Shown here one piece after another: positions 51,940 through 60,943 of a DNA stretch of 64,000 bases (the stretch's first letter is position 1; every line of letters starts with the position of its first letter). The notes under the pieces are model-generated. The model worked only from the letters and a program-made list of their open reading frames with translations, had not been told where the DNA came from and did no database searches. The position numbers and the translations under genes are program-made. The stretch comes from JASHPR01 sp963795055 (GTDB lineage Bacteria; Actinomycetota; Actinomycetes; Streptosporangiales; Streptosporangiaceae): contig CAWCGJ010000024.1 of the NCBI GenBank assembly GCA_963795055.1, positions 62,001-126,000 on the forward strand, written 5' to 3'.

Positions 51940-52461
51940 TCAGTCCTGGGCCCGGGCCTCGGCCAGCTCCTTGATGCCCGCCAGCGTCGCCGTCATGTTG
52001 GCCCGGTGCTCGGCCAGCCGACGGCGCAAGATCGCGGACTCCTTGTCCGGCCTCGCCTCGATGGCCGCGCTGATGCCGCTTGGCGCGGGCCCGATCTGCA
52101 TCCACTGGGTGAGCCTGGTGCCTCCGGCTTCCGCGGTCAGGGTGAAGCGCCACCGGGCGGCCGGCTGGCCGGGGTCGTCGACGGCCCAGCCCAGCACCTG
52201 CTCGGGCTGGTACTCGCAGATCGTCGAGGTGGTCTGCCAGCGGCCGACGGCCGGGTGGTGGTTGCGGCCGGTGAACCGGGCGCCGGGCGCCGGGCGGGTG
52301 GCGCCGTCCAGCCACGCGCCGCCGTCGAACTCGCTACTGAACCGGGCGGGCAGCTGGATATCGCAGACCAGCGCCCAGACCACCGGGGCGGGCGCGGCGA
52401 TCAGCAGCTCGGCCTGAGTGGTGGGGCAGTCGCGGTATCGGAGCTCCGGCTGATCTGGCAC
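51940..52461 (-). CDS. SRPBCC (START/polyketide cyclase-like) family protein
   Basis: A protein of 173 residues in a Bet v1-type fold. It starts AELLIAAPAPVVWALVCDIQLPARFSSEF and contains GARFTGRNHHPAVGRWQTTSTICEYQPEQVLGW, followed by WRFTLTAEAGGTRLTQWMQIGP. The hydrophobic cavity of this fold binds lipids or aromatic ligands. The GTG start is used. A gap of about 90 bp separates it from the small upstream hypothetical gene, which is on the other strand. Confidence 0.85.
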   Translation of the reverse strand: MPDQPELRYRDCPTTQAELLIAAPAPVVWALVCDIQLPARFSSEFDGGAWLDGATRPAPGARFTGRNHHPAVGRWQTTSTICEYQPEQVLGWAVDDPGQPAARWRFTLTAEAGGTRLTQWMQIGPAPSGISAAIEARPDKESAILRRRLAEHRANMTATLAGIKELAEARAQD

Positions 52462-52567
52462 CTTGACCTCCTTGACCGACCGTGGCGCGGATGCCGGGCG
52501 CAGGCTCCGTCGTTCAGGGCGGGGTTAGCCTGGCCGGGCTGTCAGAGGCCGGGGCTAGGTTTCTGTC

Positions 52568-53755
52568 ATGCAGGTTCGCTACCGGTACCGTATCTATCCC
52601 TCGCCCGGGCAGCGTCAGGCCCTGGCGCGGGCGTTCGGCTGCGCCCGGGTGGTGTACAACGACTGCGTGCGGCTGCGCGACGAGTGCCATGCCCGCGGGG
52701 AGAAGATCAGCGACACGGGGGTGCAGCGCCGGGTGGTCACGCTGGCAAAACGCGCCCCGGAGCGGGCGTGGCTGGCCGAGGTGGCGTCGGTGGTGCTGGT
52801 GCAGGCGTGCCAGGACGCGCGGCGGGCCTACCGGAACTGGCACGACTCGATGTCCGGCCAGCGCAAAGGCCGCAAGATCGGCCATCCGGTCTTCCGCCGC
52901 AAGCATGGCCGTCAGTCGATTCGGCTGACCAGCAACGGGTTCGCCCTGCGGGGTGAGCGGTTGTATGTGGCGAAGGTCGGCGAGGTACGGGTCCGCTGGT
53001 CGCGAGCATTGCCGGCGATGCCCTCGTCGGTCACCGTGATCGGCGAGCCGGACGGCCGCTACTACGCGTCGTTCGTGGTCGAGCGCGCGCCCGCCCCGTT
53101 ACCGGCCTGCGGCCGCGAGGTGGGCATTGACGTGGGCCTGGACCGGCTGGCGGTCACCTCAGACGGGGAGATCATCGCCAACCCGAGGTTCTTGCGCTCC
53201 AAGCAGCGCCAGCTGGCCAGGGCGCAGCGGTCGCTGGCGCGTAAGCAGAAGGGCTCGGCGAACCGGGCCAAGGCACGCCGCCGGGTAGCGGTGGCGCACC
53301 GCAAGGTGCGGGAGGCCCGGCGCGATCATGCGCACAAGACGGCTCTTCGGCTGGTCCGCGACAACCAAGCGGTCTACGCCGAGGACCTGTCGATCACCGG
53401 GCTTGCTCGGACCAGGCTGGCCCGGTCGGTGCATGACGCCGGGTGGGGCCAGCTGCTGCGGCTGATCGGCGAGAAGGCCGGGCACTACGGCCGCAAGTTC
53501 CACCAGATCGGGCGCTTCGTACCCACATCTCAACTGTGTTCAGCGTGCGGGGCGAACGACGGGCCCAAGCCTCTCAGCGTCCGCGCCTGGCAGTGCGTCA
53601 CATGCGGAGCGATCCACGATCGGGACGTCAACGCGGCGCGGAACATCCTGGCGGCCGGGCGGGCCGACAGGCTAAACGCCTGTGGAGGGAGCATCAGACC
53701 ACCAGCCATGGCGGCAGCCCCCGGCGAAGCAGGAACCCACCGAGGTGCCGCATGA
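52568..53755 (+). mobile_element. tnpB: IS200/IS605-type TnpB (OrfB), RNA-guided nuclease homologue
   Basis: A protein of 395 residues. The RuvC-like triad is visible: GIDVGLDRLAV (Asp), VYAEDLSITGL (Glu) and HDRDVNAARNIL (Asp). A zinc ribbon CSACG...CVTCG lies between the last two. The N-terminal MQVRYRYRIYPSPGQRQALAR region is the usual start. The catalytic residues and Cys pairs are present, so it looks intact. No tnpA is nearby, so the element is a TnpB-only form. An omega-RNA is expected from the 3' part of the gene to the right end at about 53802. Confidence 0.92.
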
Positions 53756-53764
53756 GCGACACGG

Positions 53765-53802
53765 CAGGAATCCCCGCCGTTCACGGCGGGAAGGACGTCA
53801 AA
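53765..53802 (+). ncRNA. Right-end hairpin and 3' part of a predicted omega-RNA
   Basis: CCCGCCG-TTCA-CGGCGGG stem-loop followed by GAAGGACGTCAA, a typical right end of IS605-type elements. In TnpB systems the RNA ends here and the next ~20 bases (from about 53803) act as the guide. The full RNA probably begins within the 3' third of tnpB; the exact 5' end cannot be seen. Confidence 0.6.
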
Positions 53803-53850
53803 GCGTAGGCCCGGCGCCGGGCGCCGGGCCGCCACCTGGAGGGCACGAGC

Positions 53851-54894
53851 ATGCAGGTAGGGATGACTACGCTGGTCTCGGGCCCGCGGGACGCCTCCTT
53901 CGTGCGCGACGCCGAGCGGCTGGGCGTCACCTCGGTGTGGGTGCCGGAGACCTGGGGCCAGGACGCGCTGACCCCGCTGGCCTACCTGGCGGGCCAGACC
54001 ACCAGCATCAGGCTCGGCTCGTCGATCGCGCAGCTCGGCGCCAGGTCACCGGCCATGGTGGCCATGTCCGCGATGTCGCTCCAGCTGCTGTCCGGCGGGC
54101 GATTCCTGCTCGGGCTCGGCGTCAGCGGCCCGCAGGTGATGGAGGGCTGGCACGGGGTACGCTTCGGTGCCCCGCTGACCGCGACCCGCGAGACGATCGA
54201 GATCGTCCGGACCATCGCGCGCGGTGACCGGCTCCGTTACGACGGCCGCGTCTACCAGCTGCCGCTGCCGGACGGGCCCGGCCGTCCGCTGCGGTCGGCG
54301 CTGGCGCCGACGCCGGTACCCATCTACGTGGCCGCGCTCGGCCCGCGCAACCTGGAGCTGACCGGCGCCCTGGCCGATGGCTGGATCGGCAACACGTTCA
54401 TGCCGGAACACGCCGAGGTCTTCACCGATCACCTGGCGGCGGGCGCGGCCGCGGCCGGGCGACAGCTCGCCGAGCTGGACCTGGTCATCCCGGTCGCGGT
54501 GGAGTTCACCGACGACGCGGACGAGGCGGCCCGCAGGCATGCCGGCGGCTACGCCTTCACGATCGGCGCGATGGGCGCCCCGGACCGGAACTTCTACAAC
54601 GACGCGCTGACCCGGCAGGGCTTCGGCGATGACGTGCGGGCCGTGCAGTCGTTGTGGCTGTCCGGGCGGCGGGACGAGGCCGCCGCCCGGGTACCGGCCG
54701 AGCTCGGCCGCGCGACCAACCTGCTCGGGACGCCGACCATGGTCACTGAACGGCTGCGGCTCTACCGCGACGCGGGCGTCACCACCCTGCAGGCCAAGCT
54801 CGGTGGCGACCACGACGCCCGCCTCGACATCCTGGCCCAGCTCATCGAGCTGGTCCGCCAGGTCAGCGCCGAGCCCGGCGCTGGCACCGGCTGA
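53851..54894 (+). CDS. LLM class (F420-dependent-type) oxidoreductase
   Basis: A TIM-barrel enzyme of the luciferase-like family, 347 residues. Clear parts are VTSVWVPETWGQDALTPLAYLAGQT, LGSSIAQLGARSPAMVAMSA, GRFLLGLGVSGPQVMEGWHGVRF and PIYVAALGPRNLELTGALADGWIG. The cofactor is F420 or FMN; in actinomycetes F420 is common. It lies just right of the TnpB element and 29 bp before the large regulatory ATPase gene, so they may share a transcript. Confidence 0.9.
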   Translation: MQVGMTTLVSGPRDASFVRDAERLGVTSVWVPETWGQDALTPLAYLAGQTTSIRLGSSIAQLGARSPAMVAMSAMSLQLLSGGRFLLGLGVSGPQVMEGWHGVRFGAPLTATRETIEIVRTIARGDRLRYDGRVYQLPLPDGPGRPLRSALAPTPVPIYVAALGPRNLELTGALADGWIGNTFMPEHAEVFTDHLAAGAAAAGRQLAELDLVIPVAVEFTDDADEAARRHAGGYAFTIGAMGAPDRNFYNDALTRQGFGDDVRAVQSLWLSGRRDEAAARVPAELGRATNLLGTPTMVTERLRLYRDAGVTTLQAKLGGDHDARLDILAQLIELVRQVSAEPGAGTG

Positions 54895-54923
54895 GCAGGA
54901 CTTCGTACACTCCCCCTGAGCAC

Positions 54924-57900
54924 ATGAGTGTCTTCGGCGAGCGATACGTGCCAGTCGGTCCCGTCAAGGCGCCGGACGGCGAGCTGGTCGACGCGATCGA
55001 CTCCTTTCACGCGCGCCCCGTGGCCCTGCTCGTGCGGGCCGCGGCGGCCGGCGCCAGCCGCGACGCGCTGACGGCGCAGACCCGCGTGCTCATGTCCCTG
55101 CCTCCGCATCCGAACGTCTCGATTGTCCGGGACGCGTTCTTCGCCGGCGACCGGTACGTGGTCGTCATGGACCGGGCCGAGGGGCAGACGCTGGCGGCGT
55201 GGCTGGCCAGCCAGGGCGAGCCGGGGCTGCCGGTCTCTGCGGTGCTGGGGTACCTGGAGCAGCTCGCGGCGGCCGTGGATCACCTGCACCGGCAGCAACC
55301 GCCGGTCGTCCACGGGGACGTCCGGCCCGAGCAGGTCATGATCAGCGCAGCCGGGGCCGTGCTACTGATGCTCACGGGCATGAGCTCGCGGGCCGCGACG
55401 GACAGGGACGTGGCCGCGGACGTAGCGGGGTTCGCCGCGACGGCCGTGCAGCTGCTTACCGGATCCCGGCCCGCCGCGCCGTCCGACGCCGGACCGGACG
55501 CCCCGATGTGGGCGGGGGTCGACCCGGACGCGGCCAAGCACCTGGGCCGGATCCTGCGCCGGGCCCTGGACCTGGACACGGCGCCCGGTCCCGGCCCGCC
55601 GGGCGTCCTGGTCGAGCGCATGCGGGCGTGGCAGTCGGCTGATCTGCCCGCCGGCACGGTGACGTTCCTGCTCACCGACATCGAGGGCTCGACTGCCCTG
55701 TGGGAGGCGCATCCGCGGGTCATGGCCTCGGTCATCGCCCGCCATCACGAAATCGTGGCGGACTGCGTCGAGGCGCGCGACGGCCGTCAGCCCCGGTCCC
55801 AGGGCGAGGGTGACAGCACGCTGTCGGTTTTCGCCCGGCCCACCGACGCCGTCGCCGCGGCGCTCGCGGTCCAGCGGGCGCTCCAGGTCGAGCCGTGGGC
55901 CGAGGGCATCCAGCTCCGGGTGCGCGCGGGCCTGCACACCGGCGAGGCCGAGGTGCGCGGAGGTGACTATTTCGGCGCGGCGGTGAGCCGGACGGCCCGG
56001 ATCCGGGCCCTGGCGCGCGGGTCCGAGGTACTTCTCTCCCAGGCCACGGCCCAGCTGGCGATGGACCGCCTGCCGGCGGACGCGGACCTGTGCCACGTGG
56101 GCCGGCGGGCCCTGAAGGGCCTGGCCCGGGAGGAGGAGATCTACCAGCTCCGCGCGCCGGGCCTGGTCGACGTGCCGCTCCCCGCACCCGATGCCGTGAC
56201 TGCCGGGATAGCCGGGGACGCCGCGGGCGGGGGGACCGCGGGCGAGGGCGCCGCGGGCGTGCCGTTGCCGGCCCGGCTGGGCACGCGCCCGCCGACCGGC
56301 GTGGTAGGACGGCGGACCGAGATCTCGACGATCGCGGCCGCCCGCAGGCGCGTCGCGGGCGGCGGTGGATGCGAGACGCTGCTCATATCGGGCGAGGCCG
56401 GGCTGGGCAAGACCACGCTGGCAGCCGAGGCGGCGCGGGCCGCGTTCGGCGAGGGATGCTGCGTGTTGTTCGGACACTGCGAAGAGGATCTCGCCACGCC
56501 TTATCAGCTCTTCGCTGAGGCGCTGATGCACTTCGTCGCGCATGCCGACGAGCGGCAACTGCGCGCCTGCGCGGATCAGCACGGAGCCGAGCTGACCCGC
56601 CTGGTGCCCGCGCTGGCGGACCGGATCCCCGGGCTGCCGCCGTCCAAGGCCACCGATCCCGACACCGAGCGTTACCTCCTGTTCGCGGCCGTGGTGGGGC
56701 TGCTGGCCGCGCTGTCGCGCTCGCGGCCGGTCGTCCTCGTGCTCGACGACCTGCAGTGGGCCGACCAGGGGAGCCTGCTGATGCTCCGCCATCTGGCCAC
56801 GTCCGGGCAGGTGACGCGGGTGCTGGTCATCGGGACCTATCGCGACGCTGGCCTGGGCGGCTCGCACCCGCTCACCGAGGCGCTGGCCGCCCTGCACCGG
56901 CAGGGTCGGCTCTCCCGGATCGAGCTCGCCGGGCTCGATGACGCCGAGGTGGTGGCGCTGCTGGAGGCCGCGGCCGGGTACACCCTCGATGACGCCGGGA
57001 TGAGCCTCGCCCACGCGGTGCACCGCGAGACCGACGGCAACCCGTTCTTCGTGAGCGAGATGCTGCGCCACCTATCGGAGACCAGGGCCATCTACCGGGA
57101 CGCCACGGGCCGGTGGGCGGCGGCTGGCGCCCTGGAGCAGATGGCCCTGCCCGAGAGCGTGCGCGTGGTGATCGGCGCCAGGGTGGCGCGGCTGGGCCAG
57201 GACGCCGCGCGGGCGCTGTCGGTCGCGGCCGTGATCGGCCGGGACTTCGATCTCGACCTCCTGGCCCTGGCCACCGCGACCTCGGAGGATGAGCTCATCG
57301 ACGTGCTCGACGCAGCCGCGGCGGTGGCGCTGGTGCGCGAGCTGCCCGGCGTGGCCGGGCGCTACAGCTTCGCGCACGCCCTGATCCAACACACCCTCTA
57401 CGAGGACCTGGGCCCGACCCGCCGGGCCCGTGCCCACCGGCAGGTAGCCGGGGCCCTCGAGATGCTGTGCGGAGATCACCCCGGGACCCGGGTCGGGGAA
57501 CTGGCCCGGCACTGGTCCAGCGCCACCCAGCCGGGCGGGCTGGCCAAGGCCATCCGCTACTCCCGGGAGGCGGCCGACGCCGCGCTCGAAGCCCTGGCCC
57601 CGCAGGACGCCCTGCGCTACTACGCCCAAGCCCTGGCCTTGTCCGGGAGGGCCGCGGACCCGGACCCGATCCTGTCTCTCGACTTGACCGTGGGGCTCGG
57701 CACCGCCCAGCGGCAGACGGGCGACCCGGCCTACCGTGACACGCTCCTAGGGGCGGCCCGCCGGGCCGCCGTACTCGGCGAGACCGACCGCCTTGTGCGC
57801 GCGGCGTTGGCCGGTGACCGGGGGTTCTACAGCACCGTGGGCACGGCCAACGCCGCCAATGTCGAGGTACTGGAGACGGCCCTCGCGAGCCTGCCGGCTG

Positions 57901-59024
57901 ATCACCCCGACCGGGCTCTGGTGCTGGCCTTGCTGTGCCAGGAACTCACCTACGGCAGCCCGCTCGACCGCCGGCTCGCCCTAGCCGAGGAGGCCCTGGC
58001 GATCGCGGAGTCTTCCGGCCGCGACGCGGTGATCGTCCGGGTGCTCAACCTGCTCACCCTCCCGCTCCGGGTGCCGCCACAACTCGGGCCGTCGCTGGCC
58101 CGGACCGCGGACGCGTTGGCCCGGGCCGAGCGGCTCGGCGACCCAGTCCAGCTGTGCTGGGCGCTGGCCCGGCGCGCGTCCATTGCCGCCTGGGCCGGTG
58201 ACATCGAGGAGATGGACCGCTGCCTGGAACGGGCCCGGCTGGTGGCCGACCAGGTCGACCTGCCGGGCGTGAGGTGGGTGGTGAGCAACGAGCTCGTGGC
58301 CCGGGCGCTGCTCGCCGGGGACATCGAGCGGGCGGAACTGCTCGCGGCTGAGGCCTTCACCATCGGCTCGAACGCCGGGGAACCTGACGTCGAGCTCTAC
58401 TTCAACGGCGAGGTTCTCGGAATATGCGCGCGTCGCGGGACGCTCGGCGACATCGCCGAGCTCATTGCCCAGACCGCGCGAGAGAATCCTGGGCTTCCCG
58501 CGATGGTTGGCAACCTGGCCCGGGCTCACGTCCAGGCAGGCAAGATCGACGACGCGCGCCGGCTCCTGGATGAGTTCGCCCGGTCCGGCTTCGACCCTCC
58601 CCTGGATTTCCTGTGGCTGGTCGGGATGGTCGGCTGGGCCGAGGTCGCCATCGTCTGCCGAGACCCGCAGTACGCCGGGCCGATCTTCGACCGGCTGGCT
58701 CCGTGGGCCGATCAGCTGGCGTACATCGACCTCGGGACCGAAGGCCCGGTCAGCCTCTACCTCGGCGGGCTCTGCGCCGTGCTCGGCCGGTACGACGAGG
58801 CTGAAGCCTACTTCACCAGGTCCGCCGACTTCTGCGAGCGCGCCGCCGCCCGTTGTTTCGCCGCACAGACCGACCTCTGGTGGGGGACGATGCTGGCCGA
58901 GCGCGATGCACCGGGCGACGCAGAGCGGGCGGGCGGGCTTCTCACGCGGGCATACGCCAGCGCGATGGCGCACGGTTACGGGAGCATTGAGCGCGATGCC
59001 GCCGAGGCGCTACGGCATCTTTGA
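54924..59024 (+). CDS. Pseudokinase - class III cyclase-like - STAND ATPase - TPR fusion protein
   Basis: A protein of 1366 residues. The kinase-like domain (1-235) has HGDVRPEQ in place of HRDxKxxN, no DFG and Arg for the VAIK lysine, so it is a pseudokinase. A class III nucleotidyl cyclase-like domain (about 246-420) shows TDIEGST and GEGDSTLSVF metal Asp residues, but the usual Asn reads Ser (AAVSRTARI). The ATPase has Walker A GEAGLGKT (about 489) and Walker B VLVLDDLQWAD (about 605). TPR-like helices fill 860-1366. It is presumably a cytosolic signal integrator; the input is unknown. Confidence 0.85.
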   Translation: MSVFGERYVPVGPVKAPDGELVDAIDSFHARPVALLVRAAAAGASRDALTAQTRVLMSLPPHPNVSIVRDAFFAGDRYVVVMDRAEGQTLAAWLASQGEPGLPVSAVLGYLEQLAAAVDHLHRQQPPVVHGDVRPEQVMISAAGAVLLMLTGMSSRAATDRDVAADVAGFAATAVQLLTGSRPAAPSDAGPDAPMWAGVDPDAAKHLGRILRRALDLDTAPGPGPPGVLVERMRAWQSADLPAGTVTFLLTDIEGSTALWEAHPRVMASVIARHHEIVADCVEARDGRQPRSQGEGDSTLSVFARPTDAVAAALAVQRALQVEPWAEGIQLRVRAGLHTGEAEVRGGDYFGAAVSRTARIRALARGSEVLLSQATAQLAMDRLPADADLCHVGRRALKGLAREEEIYQLRAPGLVDVPLPAPDAVTAGIAGDAAGGGTAGEGAAGVPLPARLGTRPPTGVVGRRTEISTIAAARRRVAGGGGCETLLISGEAGLGKTTLAAEAARAAFGEGCCVLFGHCEEDLATPYQLFAEALMHFVAHADERQLRACADQHGAELTRLVPALADRIPGLPPSKATDPDTERYLLFAAVVGLLAALSRSRPVVLVLDDLQWADQGSLLMLRHLATSGQVTRVLVIGTYRDAGLGGSHPLTEALAALHRQGRLSRIELAGLDDAEVVALLEAAAGYTLDDAGMSLAHAVHRETDGNPFFVSEMLRHLSETRAIYRDATGRWAAAGALEQMALPESVRVVIGARVARLGQDAARALSVAAVIGRDFDLDLLALATATSEDELIDVLDAAAAVALVRELPGVAGRYSFAHALIQHTLYEDLGPTRRARAHRQVAGALEMLCGDHPGTRVGELARHWSSATQPGGLAKAIRYSREAADAALEALAPQDALRYYAQALALSGRAADPDPILSLDLTVGLGTAQRQTGDPAYRDTLLGAARRAAVLGETDRLVRAALAGDRGFYSTVGTANAANVEVLETALASLPADHPDRALVLALLCQELTYGSPLDRRLALAEEALAIAESSGRDAVIVRVLNLLTLPLRVPPQLGPSLARTADALARAERLGDPVQLCWALARRASIAAWAGDIEEMDRCLERARLVADQVDLPGVRWVVSNELVARALLAGDIERAELLAAEAFTIGSNAGEPDVELYFNGEVLGICARRGTLGDIAELIAQTARENPGLPAMVGNLARAHVQAGKIDDARRLLDEFARSGFDPPLDFLWLVGMVGWAEVAIVCRDPQYAGPIFDRLAPWADQLAYIDLGTEGPVSLYLGGLCAVLGRYDEAEAYFTRSADFCERAAARCFAAQTDLWWGTMLAERDAPGDAERAGGLLTRAYASAMAHGYGSIERDAAEALRHL

Positions 59025-59097
59025 GCCCGGCCCGCCGGACACCGCCGGGTTCACCCTAGGCTGAGGTCCGCTCACCCGCGGCTGGCAGAATTTCAGG

Positions 59098-59850
59098 ATG
59101 CAGCGAACCGCCGTGATCACCGGAGCAAGCAGCGGGATCGGAGCGGCCACCGCGGTCAGGCTGGCCGAGGCCGGCTACCGCGTGGTGCTCGCCGCCCGCC
59201 GGACCGACCGCCTCGAGGCCGTCGCGCAGCGGGTCAGGGAGCGCGGCGGGCAGGCTGACGTGCGCCGGCTGGACGTCACCGACCGCGCCGGCGTCGACGC
59301 GCTGGCCGGATCCCTGGACCGCTGCGATGTCCTGGTCGCCAACGCGGGCGGCGCCATCGGCGCGGACACCGTCGAGGACTCGTCCGCGGCGGACTGGCAG
59401 ACCATGTTCGAGGTCAACGTCATCGGCACGCTGCACACGACGCAGGCGCTGCTGCCCAAGCTCGTGGCGAGCGGGGACGGCACGATCGTGGTGCTGTCCT
59501 CCACCGCCGGCTTCGTCGCCTACGAGGGCGGCGGCGGTTACGTCGCCGCCAAGCACGCGGAGCACGCGATCGCGGCCACGCTGCGGCTGGAGCTGTGCGG
59601 CCAGCCGGTCCGGGTCATCGAGATCGCTCCGGGCATGGTGAAGACCGACGAGTTCGCGCTCAACCGGTTCCACGGCGACGCGGCGAAGGCCGCGGCCGTC
59701 TACGCCGGGGTCGCGGAGCCGCTGACCGGCGAGGACGTCGCCGACGTCATCGCCTGGACCGTGACCAGGCCGGCGCACGTCAACATCGACCTGGTGGTGA
59801 TGCGCCCGCGCGCTCAGGCCGCGCAGCACAAGGTGTGCCGGGACTCCTGA
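59098..59850 (+). CDS. Short-chain dehydrogenase/reductase
   Basis: A classical SDR of 250 residues. It has TGASSGIGAATA (cofactor), ANAGGAIG, the catalytic Ser in LSSTAG and Tyr-x3-Lys in YVAAKHAEH. PGMVKTDEF and VTRPAHVNIDLVVMRPRAQ match the YdfG/serine-3-dehydrogenase-like NADP oxidoreductases. The ATG at 59098 is correct, as it sits directly before the first beta-strand. It follows the large ATPase gene by about 70 bp. Confidence 0.92.
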   Translation: MQRTAVITGASSGIGAATAVRLAEAGYRVVLAARRTDRLEAVAQRVRERGGQADVRRLDVTDRAGVDALAGSLDRCDVLVANAGGAIGADTVEDSSAADWQTMFEVNVIGTLHTTQALLPKLVASGDGTIVVLSSTAGFVAYEGGGGYVAAKHAEHAIAATLRLELCGQPVRVIEIAPGMVKTDEFALNRFHGDAAKAAAVYAGVAEPLTGEDVADVIAWTVTRPAHVNIDLVVMRPRAQAAQHKVCRDS

Positions 59851-59899
59851 GGACCACGCGGCCGGGCCCGGCGCGCGGCGGCCCGTTATGGATCCTCTG

Positions 59900-60943
59900 T
59901 CACGTGGTCTGGGTGACCTTGCTCAGGCCGCGGGGGCGGTCCGGGTCGAGCCCGAGCTTGCGCGCGAGCGCCTCGGTCAGCAGCTGGCCGGGCACGATCA
60001 GCCCCATCGGCGCCAGCCACTCCGGCAGCCGCGGGCCGGGCAGCGCGCGCGTGCACGCGGCGGCCAGGCGGTCGCCGCCGCCGATCCCGTAGGCCCGTGC
60101 CCCGGCGCCGGTGACCCGGCGGGCCAGGTCCACCGTGCCGTCCAGGGTCGGGCCCGAGTCGGCCGCCAGGAGTATGGCGGGCGTCCGGCGGTCGACCACG
60201 GCGATCGGGCCGTGCAGCAGGTCCGCGTAGGACAGCCCGATCGCGTGCACGTAGCACGCCTCCGTGAGCTTGAGCGCCAGCTCCAGCGCGGCCGCGTAGG
60301 CCAGCCCGCGCCCGGAGACGACGACGCCGTTGTCCGCCGCGAGCTCGCTCACCAGCGGTTCGATGTCGGCGGGCCGGGCCAGCAGGGCCTCGATCTCGTC
60401 CGGGACCGCCCGCAGCTCGCCGGGGTCCAGGTCGGCTCCGAGCGCGATGGCCAGGACGGCCAGCGCGGCGAGTTGCGTGGTGAACGTCTTGGTGGCCGGG
60501 ACGGCGCGCTCGGTTCCCGCCTGGGTCACGAACGCGACCTCCGCGGCCTGCTCGAGCGGGGACCCGGCGCCGTTGGTGATGGCCAGCGCGCGGGCGCCGC
60601 AGTCGCGCGCCCAGGCCAGGGTGTCCACGATCTCCTCGGTCTGCCCCGACTGGGACAGCGCCACCGCGAGCACCCCGGACAGGTCCATCCGGCTCCGGTA
60701 GGCGGTGGCGATCGACGGCGCGGCCAGGGTGGCCAGCCGTCCCGCGTGCGCCTGAATCAGGTAGCTGCCGTAGACCGCGGCGTTGTCCGAGGTCCCCCGC
60801 GCGATCAGCAGAACCTGGCGGGTGTCGCGGGCCAGCGCCGCCGCCTCGTCCGTGCGGGGCAGCAGCGCGCCGATCGTGGCCCGCAGCGCCGCGGGCTGCT
60901 CGGCGATCTCGGCCCGCATGCGCGTGGTCCCGGTGCCGCTCAT
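59900..60943 (-). CDS. SIS-domain sugar-phosphate isomerase/deaminase (NagB-II/AgaS-like)
   Basis: A protein of 347 residues with two SIS domains and no glutaminase. VLLIARGTSDNAAVYGSYLIQ and ALSQSGQTEEIVDTL are domain 1, and VVSGRGLAYAAALELALKLTEACYVHAIGLSYADLLHGPIAVV is domain 2. This is the isomerase half of GlmS, as in glucosamine-6-phosphate deaminase NagB-II. The ATG at 60943 overlaps the nagA stop (ATGA), so NagA would feed GlcN-6-P to it. Degradative flow is thus opposite to that of the biosynthetic glmS at 35-37 kb. Confidence 0.85.
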   Translation of the reverse strand: MSGTGTTRMRAEIAEQPAALRATIGALLPRTDEAAALARDTRQVLLIARGTSDNAAVYGSYLIQAHAGRLATLAAPSIATAYRSRMDLSGVLAVALSQSGQTEEIVDTLAWARDCGARALAITNGAGSPLEQAAEVAFVTQAGTERAVPATKTFTTQLAALAVLAIALGADLDPGELRAVPDEIEALLARPADIEPLVSELAADNGVVVSGRGLAYAAALELALKLTEACYVHAIGLSYADLLHGPIAVVDRRTPAILLAADSGPTLDGTVDLARRVTGAGARAYGIGGGDRLAAACTRALPGPRLPEWLAPMGLIVPGQLLTEALARKLGLDPDRPRGLSKVTQTT

